From Pedobacter sp. Leaf216 (lineage in GTDB: Bacteria > Bacteroidota > Bacteroidia > Sphingobacteriales > Sphingobacteriaceae): a DNA stretch of 64,000 nucleotides. This document shows, piece after piece, positions 27,023-34,949 of this stretch. Positions within the stretch are counted from its first letter, which is position 1; each line of letters opens with the position of its first letter. The notes beneath the pieces were generated by a model. The model was not told the origin of the DNA, did not search any database, and worked only from the letters and a program-made list of their open reading frames with translations. Where the stretch lies: assembly GCF_001421515.1 (NCBI RefSeq), contig NZ_LMKM01000012.1:242335-306334 (forward strand), given 5' to 3'. The translations under genes and the position numbers were made by a program.

Positions 27023-27176
27023 TTTCCTACGCCGGCATTATCCGGATCAGGTTCCTTTGAGGTTGATGGAGGAAATATTTATGGATAAAGGACATTACCT
27101 TTTACCTCTATAACTTTTACCATTAAACTCAAAATGGGTATGTTCTCAGCCAACTTGTTTTTTGAAGGCACCCCTA
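27023..27176 (-). ncRNA. TPP riboswitch (THI element)
   Basis: On the minus strand the conserved parts appear in order: GGGGTGCC (27169-27176), GGCTGAGAACATACCC (27135-27150), a long extended P3-type insertion, then GAACCTGATCCGGATAATGC and CGGCGTAGGAAAA. These are the signature sequences of the thiamine-pyrophosphate aptamer. It precedes thiD-tenA, the expected target. It probably represses this salvage pair when thiamine pyrophosphate is abundant. Confidence 0.95.
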
Positions 27177-27289
27177 AAGTTTCGTACCGCAATATAGGGC
27201 TTAGATTTTATTCTTTATTTATAAAAATTAATTAAAGAGCTGATATTTAATATTTCAAGGATTTCTTTAATTCGCTAATGATGAAAAAT

Positions 27290-27675
27290 CGTCATTTCTA
27301 GTATGATTGAGTATCTTAATGTCTCTAAAAATGTGTGGTAAGATCCCCGCCTGCGCTAGGATAACGGTACGGAGTAAAATACTTGTTAAATCGTCATTCC
27401 CAAATTAATTGAGCAACCTAATGTTTCTAAAATTGTGTGGTAAGATCCCCGCCTGCGCGAGGATGACGGCACGGAGTATAATATTTGTTCAATCGTCATT
27501 TCGACCGTAGTGGAGAAATCTTTGAACTTGGTTTTTAATAAATTTAAAAGATTTCTCGGCTGCGCTGTGCTTCGCTCGAAATGACGGTCTGGGTGTCCAT
27601 CATCATTCCTAAATTAATTGAGTATTTTAATGTCTAAAAATGTGTGGTAAGATCCCCACCTGCGCGAGGATGACG
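27290..27675. repeat. Dispersed CGTCATT... repeats in tandem
   Basis: Units start at 27290 and 27392 (102 bases apart), another related copy at 27601, and each ends with GTGTGGTAAGATCCCCGCCT and GCGCGAGGATGACG. Between them (27494-27586) lies a different palindrome that begins CGTCATTTCGACCG and ends GCTCGAAATGACG. Such units are common intergenic repeats in this group. No gene is present in 27182-28031. Confidence 0.75.
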
Positions 27676-27719
27676 TCAGAAAGACTTTTGAGATCAACCG
27701 TAAAGCGAATCATTATTAA

Positions 27720-27945
27720 AGAGTTGTCAACTCTAATTGCCAATTTGCTAGGAAGTTGACAACTCTAAATTCAAATCAACTAATCAAACGTATAAAATTC
27801 AATGTTGAAGAGTTGTCAACTTTAATTGCCAACTTGTTAGAAAGTTGACAACTCTGAATTCAAATCAACCAATCAACCGTAAAGCAAATCAATGTTAAAG
27901 AGTTGTCAATTTTAATTGCCAACTTGCTAGGAAATTGACAACTCT
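27720..27945. repeat. Three tandem hairpin units of 89-90 bases
   Basis: Units start at 27720, 27809 and 27899. Each has AGAGTTGTCAACTYT, a short loop that contains ATTGCCAA, and AGTTGACAACTCT, and the spacers (ATTCAAATCAACYAATCAA...) repeat as well. Both the hairpin and the spacer are copied, so this differs from a CRISPR array. A single related hairpin lies at 62046-62093. Confidence 0.85.
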
Positions 27946-27953
27946 GAAATGAA

Positions 27954-27987
27954 AAAAGCCGACAATTTCTTATCGGCTTTTATTTTT
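27954..27987 (-). terminator. Terminator after lpdA
   Basis: AAAAGCCGA (27954-27962) and TCGGCTTTT (27973-27981) form a perfect 9-base stem with a 10-base loop. On the minus strand it follows the lpdA stop by about 45 bases and ends in a T-run. Confidence 0.8.
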
Positions 27988-28031
27988 GCATGATTAAACT
28001 TTATTAATCGACAGTAATACCGCCCAATCAA

Positions 28032-29438
28032 TTAAATATGTATCGCTCTGTTATCAGTTGCAGCAAGTGCAGCTTCTTTTAAAGCTTCTGTATAGGTTGG
28101 GTGAGCATGGCAGGTACGTGCAATATCTTCTGCAGATGCACGGAATTCCATAGCAATAACCGCTTCCGCAATCATATCGGCAGCACGAGGACCAATCATG
28201 TGTACACCTAAAACTTCGTCGGTAGCAGCATCGGCCAAAACTTTAATAAAACCATCGGTATCCATGCTTGCTTTTGCACGTCCGCTGGCTTTGAAAGGGA
28301 ATGAACCTGCTTTATATTTAACGCCTTTTTCTTTTAATTGCTCTTCGGTTAAACCTACAGAAGCCACTTCTGGCCAAGTGTAAACCACACCAGGAATTAA
28401 GTTATAGTTGATATGCGGTTTTTGCCCGGCAATGGTTTCGGCAACATAAGTACCTTCATCTTCTGCTTTGTGGGCCAACATGGCACCGGTAATTACATCG
28501 CCAATGGCATATACTCCTTTAACCGAAGTTTCTAAATGTTCGTTAACCGGAATTTTTTTACCTCTTTCTTCAATAGTGATTCCAATTTTATCTAAGCCCA
28601 AACCTTCGCTATAAGCGGTACGGCCAACGGCTACGATACAATAATCGGCATCAAATGATATGGTTTCGCCTTTTGGTGTTTCGGCAGTAACTGTTACAGT
28701 TTTACCTTTGTTGGTAGCGCCGGTAACTTTATGCCCCATATAAAACTCCATGCCTAAGTTTTTCTTCAACACGCGTTGCAGCTCTTTACCTAAACCAGCA
28801 TCCATTGTGTTAATAATTGATGGTAAAAACTCTACTACAGAAACTTTTGTACCTAAACGGGCATATACAGAACCCAACTCTAAACCGATTACACCGCCAC
28901 CGATTACAACCATCGTTTTAGGTACTTCTTTAATATTTAAAGCCTCGGTAGAGGTAATGATGCGTTTTTTATCGATTGGCAAAAACGGTAAAGCTGTTGG
29001 TTTAGAACCAGTAGCAATAATTACGTTTTTAGCTGATAGGGTTTCGGTAGAGCCATCGGCTTTGGTAACGAGTATGGTATTTTTATCAACGAAAGAGCCA
29101 ACTCCTTCGAAAGAATCGATTTTGTTCTTTTTAAATAAATAAGTAATACCAGCAGTATTTTGTGCAACAACATCATCTTTACGGGCGATCATCTGTGGCA
29201 TATCAACCTTTAAATCTTTTATGTTGATACCGTGGGTAGTAAATGTGTGGGCAGCGTTGTGGTAGTGTTCTGATGAATCCAACAAAGCTTTAGACGGGAT
29301 ACAGCCTACGTTTAAGCAGGTACCTCCAAAAGTTTTATATTTTTCAATAACTGCAGTTTTTAAACCTAACTGAGCACAACGGATTGCGCCTACATAACCG
29401 CCCGGCCCTGAACCGATAACAACGACATCGTATTGCAT
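28032..29438 (-). CDS. lpdA: Dihydrolipoyl dehydrogenase (E3)
   Basis: I take the ATG at 29438 (468 residues); a longer frame to 29549 adds 37 residues with no counterpart in the family. The start MQYDVVVIGSGPGGYVGAIR is the FAD-binding motif, GGTCLNVGCIPSKALL carries the redox-active Cys pair, VVIGGGVIGLELGSVY binds NAD, and HAHPTYTEALKEAA holds the C-terminal His-Glu base. The enzyme reoxidises lipoamide of the pyruvate, 2-oxoglutarate and glycine-cleavage complexes. No E1/E2 genes are adjacent, but gcvT lies further on (60751). Confidence 0.95.
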   Translation of the reverse strand: MQYDVVVIGSGPGGYVGAIRCAQLGLKTAVIEKYKTFGGTCLNVGCIPSKALLDSSEHYHNAAHTFTTHGINIKDLKVDMPQMIARKDDVVAQNTAGITYLFKKNKIDSFEGVGSFVDKNTILVTKADGSTETLSAKNVIIATGSKPTALPFLPIDKKRIITSTEALNIKEVPKTMVVIGGGVIGLELGSVYARLGTKVSVVEFLPSIINTMDAGLGKELQRVLKKNLGMEFYMGHKVTGATNKGKTVTVTAETPKGETISFDADYCIVAVGRTAYSEGLGLDKIGITIEERGKKIPVNEHLETSVKGVYAIGDVITGAMLAHKAEDEGTYVAETIAGQKPHINYNLIPGVVYTWPEVASVGLTEEQLKEKGVKYKAGSFPFKASGRAKASMDTDGFIKVLADAATDEVLGVHMIGPRAADMIAEAVIAMEFRASAEDIARTCHAHPTYTEALKEAALAATDNRAIHI

Positions 29439-29669
29439 AATTTCTTGATAATTTTGATTAGTCAAATGTAGGGAAAAAAGGCCGAAAGCTGAAAGCGCAT
29501 CAGGCAATAGAAGCACTTTCTTAGTCATTGTTTTATCAGTTATTTGCACTTCATCAATCGGCTATAGCCAATACATGTTTAGCTTAAGCGTAATTTTTTA
29601 GAAAAACAATCGATTAATCAATTGATACGCTTTGCCCAGTATGATTTTAAAATTTACTGGGGTAAGCGC

Positions 29670-30335
29670 TTATATCAATTCTTTTTGAAGCATAAATTCT
29701 TTCGCGTTTGCAAAACTTAAAAACAATTCATCAGCAATTTTTAATTTTTGATGTGCGCGCACATTATTTTGGATGGCATAACAGGTAATGCCCGCAGCCA
29801 AGGCAGATTTAACACCGTTTAATGTATCTTCAAAAACTATGCATTCGTCTTTTTGTAAGCCCAAACGCTCTACACAAAGGTTATAACTTTCGGGGTGAGG
29901 CTTAGAGTTGCTTACATCGGTACGGGTAATAAACAATTTAAAGTACTTGGCCAATCCGTTGCGCTCAAAAACAGCTTCGACATCAATTTTAGGGCTTGCA
30001 GTAACCACAGCCAGCATTAATCCCCTTGCGTATGCAAACTGGATAAAATCCAACGCAAAAGGCATTAGTTCAATATCGGTTGTTCTAAAACCATCGAAAG
30101 TAATCTTCTCCCTCCTGTTGATGAAACCTTCAAGCTCTTCGTTAATTTTATACCTGTCTATTATCGTTTTGGCATTTTTAGGCAATGGGATGCCTGCATA
30201 ATTGCTTAGCCAATCTTTAAAATCGATAGCCACTCCATAATCGCATAAAAAGGTGTTCCAACAATCGAAATGAAACTTTTCCGAATCAATTAATGTGCCG
30301 TCTAAATCGAACAGCAATGCTTTTATTTTACTCAT
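29670..30335 (-). CDS. HAD-superfamily phosphatase (beta-phosphoglucomutase-like)
   Basis: A 221-residue cytosolic hydrolase of HAD subfamily IA. Motif I is FDLDGTLIDSE (8-18, with D10 as nucleophile and D12 as acid/base), the threonine/serine motif II is AVVTASPK, the lysine is in NSKPHPESY and motif III is CIVFEDTLNGVKSALAAG. The cap domain lies between motifs I and II. Family members act on sugar phosphates such as beta-glucose 1-phosphate or 2-deoxyglucose 6-phosphate; the substrate is not readable here. Confidence 0.9.
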   Translation of the reverse strand: MSKIKALLFDLDGTLIDSEKFHFDCWNTFLCDYGVAIDFKDWLSNYAGIPLPKNAKTIIDRYKINEELEGFINRREKITFDGFRTTDIELMPFALDFIQFAYARGLMLAVVTASPKIDVEAVFERNGLAKYFKLFITRTDVSNSKPHPESYNLCVERLGLQKDECIVFEDTLNGVKSALAAGITCYAIQNNVRAHQKLKIADELFLSFANAKEFMLQKELI

Positions 30336-30356
30336 TATAATTTATAAAGGAATGAT

Positions 30357-31517
30357 TTATGGGATGATCTCGAAGAGAAAAAATTGTTGTACCTGCGATT
30401 TCCCAAAGTTATTATCAACACAAAAGATTAGAGATTGATGTCCGTTAGCCAATTTTGGACCAAAAGTTACGCCTTCAAAGTTGTCGATATGCCTGTTTAA
30501 AGTATCAAAATCGAAAAGCAGTTTTTTAGTTAACGGTTTTGGCGGATTTTTCACGAACGATGGGTTATCAATTTCATTTTCTGCCCCGTTTAAATCAACC
30601 AGGTAAAGTTTTACAAAGCTATGGTCATCATGGCCTTTTGCCCAGGCCCTTTCCATAACCAAAAGCGTATGGTTATTTACCGCCAGTATTTCTGAAATGC
30701 CGTTTACATTCCAGTCGTTTTCTACAGTTGGCTTAACTGGTAAAGCGCCAAGGTTATAAGCATATTGCGCAGTATTCTTTTTGCTTGCCACATCAAATTT
30801 CAGAATACGTGTTAAAGCTTTATCATATTCAAAAGCTGCCTGTAAACCATCTTCATATCTTGGCTCCTCTAAACTGGCATATAATGTTTTATAACCATCG
30901 GCATAAGTTAGGCCTTCAAACAGTGCATTTTTGCGTGGCCCGTTTTCGGTTTTGGTAAAATGAAAACCTTTGGGCAGTGGGATGGTATCCAAAAACTTCC
31001 CATCAGTAGAAATAAAAGTTAAACCAGGTTGAACGATTGTTGTATCACCATTTTTAAATAACCTTTCGCCTTCACTACTCCAAATTAATTGCTTGCTTAA
31101 TGGGTTATACCTTACCGATTCGCCATCTGGTTTAACGCTCTTATCAGTACCAAATTTAGGATATTGTTTCCCACTTTCCTGGAGCATATAAGTTACGCCC
31201 GTTATGCGAACAGTATCTATTTTATTTTCATTGATCTCAATTTGCGCGGTATAAATCCTCGCCGGACTAAATTGCGAAGGATCATCGCTGATCATATAAT
31301 ATTGGTTTTGTTTTACATCATAATCAATACCTGATAATCCGCCTACTACCGAATTTTGGAAATTTGGATTTAAAGGCATAATGTACTCATCCAAAAACTT
31401 AATGGCTGATACACTGCTTTCATTTTGCTTTACCGCAGCATACTTGGTTGCAGAACAAGATGAAAGAACGATGGAAAGAATAGAATAAACAAGGAAGAGC
31501 TGTGATACAGATTTCAA
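30357..31517 (-). CDS. Esterase-like activity of phytase family lipoprotein
   Basis: I choose the TTG at 31517 (386 residues) because it gives a clean lipoprotein signal, VYSILSIVLSSCSATK; a longer TTG start at 31562 would put 15 polar residues in front. The mature protein looks like the phytase-like beta-propeller family PF13449: GGLSGIDYDVKQNQYYMISDD, KPDGESVRYNP, NALFEGLTYADGYKTLYASL and FEGVTFGP are the typical strand motifs. It should be lipid-anchored at the cell surface or periplasm. Substrate unknown. Confidence 0.82.
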   Translation of the reverse strand: MKSVSQLFLVYSILSIVLSSCSATKYAAVKQNESSVSAIKFLDEYIMPLNPNFQNSVVGGLSGIDYDVKQNQYYMISDDPSQFSPARIYTAQIEINENKIDTVRITGVTYMLQESGKQYPKFGTDKSVKPDGESVRYNPLSKQLIWSSEGERLFKNGDTTIVQPGLTFISTDGKFLDTIPLPKGFHFTKTENGPRKNALFEGLTYADGYKTLYASLEEPRYEDGLQAAFEYDKALTRILKFDVASKKNTAQYAYNLGALPVKPTVENDWNVNGISEILAVNNHTLLVMERAWAKGHDDHSFVKLYLVDLNGAENEIDNPSFVKNPPKPLTKKLLFDFDTLNRHIDNFEGVTFGPKLANGHQSLIFCVDNNFGKSQVQQFFLFEIIP

Positions 31518-31799
31518 ATCGTGATGTTTAGGCTGTAAAAATATGGTTTTTTGATGGCACAAGGTACGTCACCCTTAATTTATTTCAGGGCCTTAACAGT
31601 GATGATTGTTGTTTACGTTTAACTAAAATAAATTTCTAATTTCATAACGATTAACGGAACAGTCGGATTCTACCATTTAACTGCACACTTAATAACTCGA
31701 TATGCTTAACTTCTTACAACATTATGAAAACCTGATTTTTCTCTATAAAAAGAAACAGTCGAACGTTACCATCCGACTGCACAGTTATTGTATAATGTA

Positions 31800-31830
31800 G
31801 TGTCAGATGTTGTTATCTGACACTGATAAA
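31800..31830 (-). terminator. Hairpin after DUF6515-like gene
   Basis: AGTGTCAGAT and ATCTGACACT flank the loop GTTGTT. There is no T-run on the minus strand, so this may be an mRNA-end protector or weak terminator. The gap 31563-31799 otherwise shows two related GTTYACYRTCCGACTGC-like tracts with no gene. Confidence 0.5.
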
Positions 31831-31839
31831 ATTTAAGAT

Positions 31840-32688
31840 TTAAAACAACTTACCAATAACACGGTAAGTAACATTGTTTCCATCTACAATCTCCTCATAA
31901 TATACATCATCAGGAGAAACAAAATATTTTTCATTTTTAATAGTCACTTCCCTGCATCCTTCTGGCAACTCGTTAATTACATCACCTATATTGTGCGAAT
32001 CAACACTTCCTCCATCAGTATTTAGAACCCCATCTTTACCTGCAACAACATATACTGCTTTACCATCGGCATTTTCTTTTTGGGTGTAATAAACGCCCTT
32101 ATATTCGTAATAATCTACCCCGTTAATGGTAACCTGGGTGGCATCAGAAGGTAAATTCGGAACTTCGGCACCAACAGGTGGAGTTACCACTTCATATTGT
32201 TCGTTATTTTGTTGATAGAATAATCCACCTGAGTAATAAAACTGATTGGCACCATAGTAAAACGGATAATAACCATAAGGCAATACACCAATTCTGATAC
32301 CTAAAAACGGACGGTAATAATTGTAATAGCTATAATACGGACGGTAATAAGGTCTGCCATATCCAGGGCGATATGCATAACCTGGTCGGCTATACCCTGG
32401 TCTGCCATAACCTGGTCGGTAACCCGGTCTGTTATAACTGTAATTTGGTCTGGCTACACGCCCTCCATAACTTGGGCTATAACTTCCTCTGCCTGGTGCA
32501 CGCATTGATGGCTGCCTGGAAATAGAACCTCCACCTCTTGATGAACTTATCGAACCAGATCTTCCTCCTCCAGAAAATCCTCCTCCACCCCTACTTGCCC
32601 TTTGTGCAGAAACACTTTCGATGTTTAAGGTTGCAATCATCGCTGCTGCAGCGAAAACAACCAATCCTTTATTTAATAACCTATTCAT
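31840..32688 (-). CDS. Gly/Arg/Tyr-rich exported protein (DUF6515-like)
   Basis: A 282-residue protein with a signal peptide (cleaved near residue 29, SVSA). Residues about 32-75 are Gly/Ser/Arg-rich, about 75-130 are repeated RPGYGRPGYSRPGYAYR-like units rich in Tyr, Pro and Gly, and the C-terminal 110 residues contain three similar short beta modules: VTINGVDYYEYKGVYYTQ, then VAGKDGV and VTIKNEKYFVSPDDVYYEE. The repeats suggest a surface or periplasmic structural role. DUF6515 family membership is from memory. It stands alone, divergent from the CocE genes. Confidence 0.8.
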   Translation of the reverse strand: MNRLLNKGLVVFAAAAMIATLNIESVSAQRASRGGGGFSGGGRSGSISSSRGGGSISRQPSMRAPGRGSYSPSYGGRVARPNYSYNRPGYRPGYGRPGYSRPGYAYRPGYGRPYYRPYYSYYNYYRPFLGIRIGVLPYGYYPFYYGANQFYYSGGLFYQQNNEQYEVVTPPVGAEVPNLPSDATQVTINGVDYYEYKGVYYTQKENADGKAVYVVAGKDGVLNTDGGSVDSHNIGDVINELPEGCREVTIKNEKYFVSPDDVYYEEIVDGNNVTYRVIGKLF

Positions 32689-32937
32689 TTTATTGTGTTT
32701 AACTTGATTACGAATATGACGATGAAAACGGTTAAAAGATTATCCCTTAACAAGATTTAACTAAATTTTGATACAGCAATGACGAATGTAGCCTTTGGAA
32801 TTACCTGCTCATGCATGGAAATTGTAAAACACCTTTCCCATCAATCCCATCCATGCTAACAAACCTTTTACGGGTTGTTTTTTTTTATCAATCGTTAATC
32901 ACCTATATTTAAATTTTATTCCTTAAAACTAGCTTAA

Positions 32938-34809
32938 ATGAACCTTACCAGAATTTTTAGCCTTTTATTTTGCCTGCTTATTGCTAACCAATTAATGGCC
33001 CAGCAAACCGATTCGGCTTATGTGAGAGAAAACTACACTAAAATAGAGCGCCAAATACCCATGCGCGATGGGGTTAAACTATTCACTTCCATTTATATAC
33101 CCAAAAATCAATCCAAAAAATATCCATTTTTAATTAACCGCACACCATACACTGTTGCACCCTATGGCGAAGACAAATACAAGCTTAGTTTAGGTAACTT
33201 TCCGGCAATGATGCGCGAAGGATTTATTTTCGTTTATCAGGATGTACGTGGCCGTTGGATGAGTGAAGGCACCTTTGCCGATATCCGCCCGCAACAAACT
33301 GGCAAAAAGAGCAAAAATGCCATTGATGAAAGCACCGATACCTACGATACTATTGACTGGCTGGTTAAAAATGTGAAAGGCAACAATGGTAATGCCGGAA
33401 TTTATGGAATATCCTATCCTGGTTTTTATTCTACCACATCACTACCAAACGCGCACCCGGCCTTAAAAGCTGTTTCGCCGCAGGCACCTGTTACCGATTG
33501 GTTTATGGGCGACGATTTTCACCACCGTGGAACTTTATTTTTAATGGATGCCTTTAGCTTTATGGGAAGTTTCGGTGTTCCGCGTCCTAAACCCATCACA
33601 CCAGATAAAGGCCCTAAGGGTTTTCAATTCCCGATAGAAGACAATTACCGTTTTTACTTAGAAGCCGGATCGGTTAAAAGCCTTAAAGACAAATATTTTG
33701 CCGATAGCATTAAATTTTGGAATGATTTATTTAAACACCCAAACCTTGATACGTTTTGGAAAGCACGCTTAATTACGCCGCATTTAACCAATGTAAAACC
33801 TGCCGTAATGGTGGTAGGCGGTTTTTTTGATGCTGAAGATGCTTACGGAACCTTTGCAACTTATAAAGCAATTGAGAAGCAAAATCCCGGAGCCAATAAT
33901 ATACTGGTTGCAGGTCCTTGGTTCCATGGCGGCTGGGTACGTAGCGATGGATCTTCTTTTGGAGATATTCCTTTTGGTAAAACCACCAGTATTGATTATC
34001 AGGAGCAATATGAACTGCCATTTTTTAAACACTATTTAAAGGGTGAGGGAGATTTTAATGCCGCAGAGGCAAATATTTTTGTAACCGGCAGCAACGAATG
34101 GAAAAAGTTTAAAACATGGCCACCACAGGGTGTAGAAAGCAAAAACCTGTATTTACAGCCTAACGGAAAACTGGCCTTCGAAAAAGTTGGCAGAACCGAC
34201 AGTTGGGATGAATATGTGAGCGATCCGAATAACCCTGTGCCTTATCAGGATGGCATTCAATCCAAACGTACCCGCGAGTATATGATAGACGACCAACGCT
34301 TTGCAGCCCGCAGGCCAGATGTAAAATCTTACCAAACTGATGCCTTAACAGAAGACATTACCCTAACCGGACCTGTTTTAGCCAACCTTGTAGTTTCTAC
34401 CACCGGAACCGATGCCGATTACGTAGTGAAATTGATTGACGTTTACCCGGAAGATGCACCAAACCCTGAACCTAACCCTAAAAATTTAATTATGGGTGGT
34501 TACGAAATGTTGGTACGCGGAGAGATTATGCGCGGCAAGTACCGCAACAGTTTCGAAAAACCCGAAGCTTTTATTCCAGGCACCATTACCAAAGTAAATT
34601 ATCCATTGCCTGATGTGGCCCACACCTTTAAAAAAGGACACAAAATCATGATTCAGATTCAAAATTCATGGTTCCCTTTGGCCGATCGCAATCCGCAGAA
34701 ATTTATGGATATTTATCAGGCAGAACCACAGGATTTTCAGAAAGCAACACATAAAATTTACCATGATGTACACAACAGTTCATATATAACCGTTTCAGTA
34801 TTGAAATAA
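32938..34809 (+). CDS. CocE/NonD-family serine hydrolase, copy 1
   Basis: A 623-residue exported alpha/beta-hydrolase (signal peptide residues 1-21, ANQLMAQQ) of the X-Pro dipeptidyl peptidase S15/CocE family. The catalytic Ser is S159 in GISYPGFYS, the acid is Asp in VVGGFFDAEDAYG and the His is in GPWFHGGWV. The C-terminal jelly-roll (about 430-620) is typical. It probably cleaves Xaa-Pro peptides, acyl esters or beta-lactam-like amides in the periplasm; the substrate is not certain. A close paralogue follows at 34950 and a peptidase at 36881, which points to peptide use. Confidence 0.92.
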   Translation: MNLTRIFSLLFCLLIANQLMAQQTDSAYVRENYTKIERQIPMRDGVKLFTSIYIPKNQSKKYPFLINRTPYTVAPYGEDKYKLSLGNFPAMMREGFIFVYQDVRGRWMSEGTFADIRPQQTGKKSKNAIDESTDTYDTIDWLVKNVKGNNGNAGIYGISYPGFYSTTSLPNAHPALKAVSPQAPVTDWFMGDDFHHRGTLFLMDAFSFMGSFGVPRPKPITPDKGPKGFQFPIEDNYRFYLEAGSVKSLKDKYFADSIKFWNDLFKHPNLDTFWKARLITPHLTNVKPAVMVVGGFFDAEDAYGTFATYKAIEKQNPGANNILVAGPWFHGGWVRSDGSSFGDIPFGKTTSIDYQEQYELPFFKHYLKGEGDFNAAEANIFVTGSNEWKKFKTWPPQGVESKNLYLQPNGKLAFEKVGRTDSWDEYVSDPNNPVPYQDGIQSKRTREYMIDDQRFAARRPDVKSYQTDALTEDITLTGPVLANLVVSTTGTDADYVVKLIDVYPEDAPNPEPNPKNLIMGGYEMLVRGEIMRGKYRNSFEKPEAFIPGTITKVNYPLPDVAHTFKKGHKIMIQIQNSWFPLADRNPQKFMDIYQAEPQDFQKATHKIYHDVHNSSYITVSVLK

Positions 34810-34825
34810 AGCGAAAAAATGCCCT

Positions 34826-34909
34826 CACACTCGTTTCTACGAGTGTGTAAATAGTCAATCGTTTTCAACGATGCAAAAACATTACCCGGTTCGTGCCCCC
34901 ACGAACCGG
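34826..34909. repeat. Three-hairpin intergenic element between the CocE paralogues
   Basis: CACACTCGT/ACGAGTGTG (34826-34847), ATCGTTTTCAACGAT (34857-34872) and CCGGTTCGTG/CACGAACCGG (34886-34909) form three hairpins in a row, in a spacer without a gene. The order resembles the units of the arrays at 7193 and 45061. A decayed form of the last hairpin follows the second paralogue (36832-36856). Confidence 0.75.
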
Positions 34910-34949
34910 AAGCTTATTAAATATCCGCTTAACCACCTAACTTATCCAA

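Noticed and set aside
27720-27945. CRISPR-like look of regularly spaced repeats
   Set aside because: The spacers are also copies of each other, the hairpins are too long and there are no cas genes.
32860-32890. A terminator-like stem with T-run before the first CocE gene
   Set aside because: It lies between divergent genes where no transcript should end, and the stem is short with mismatches.
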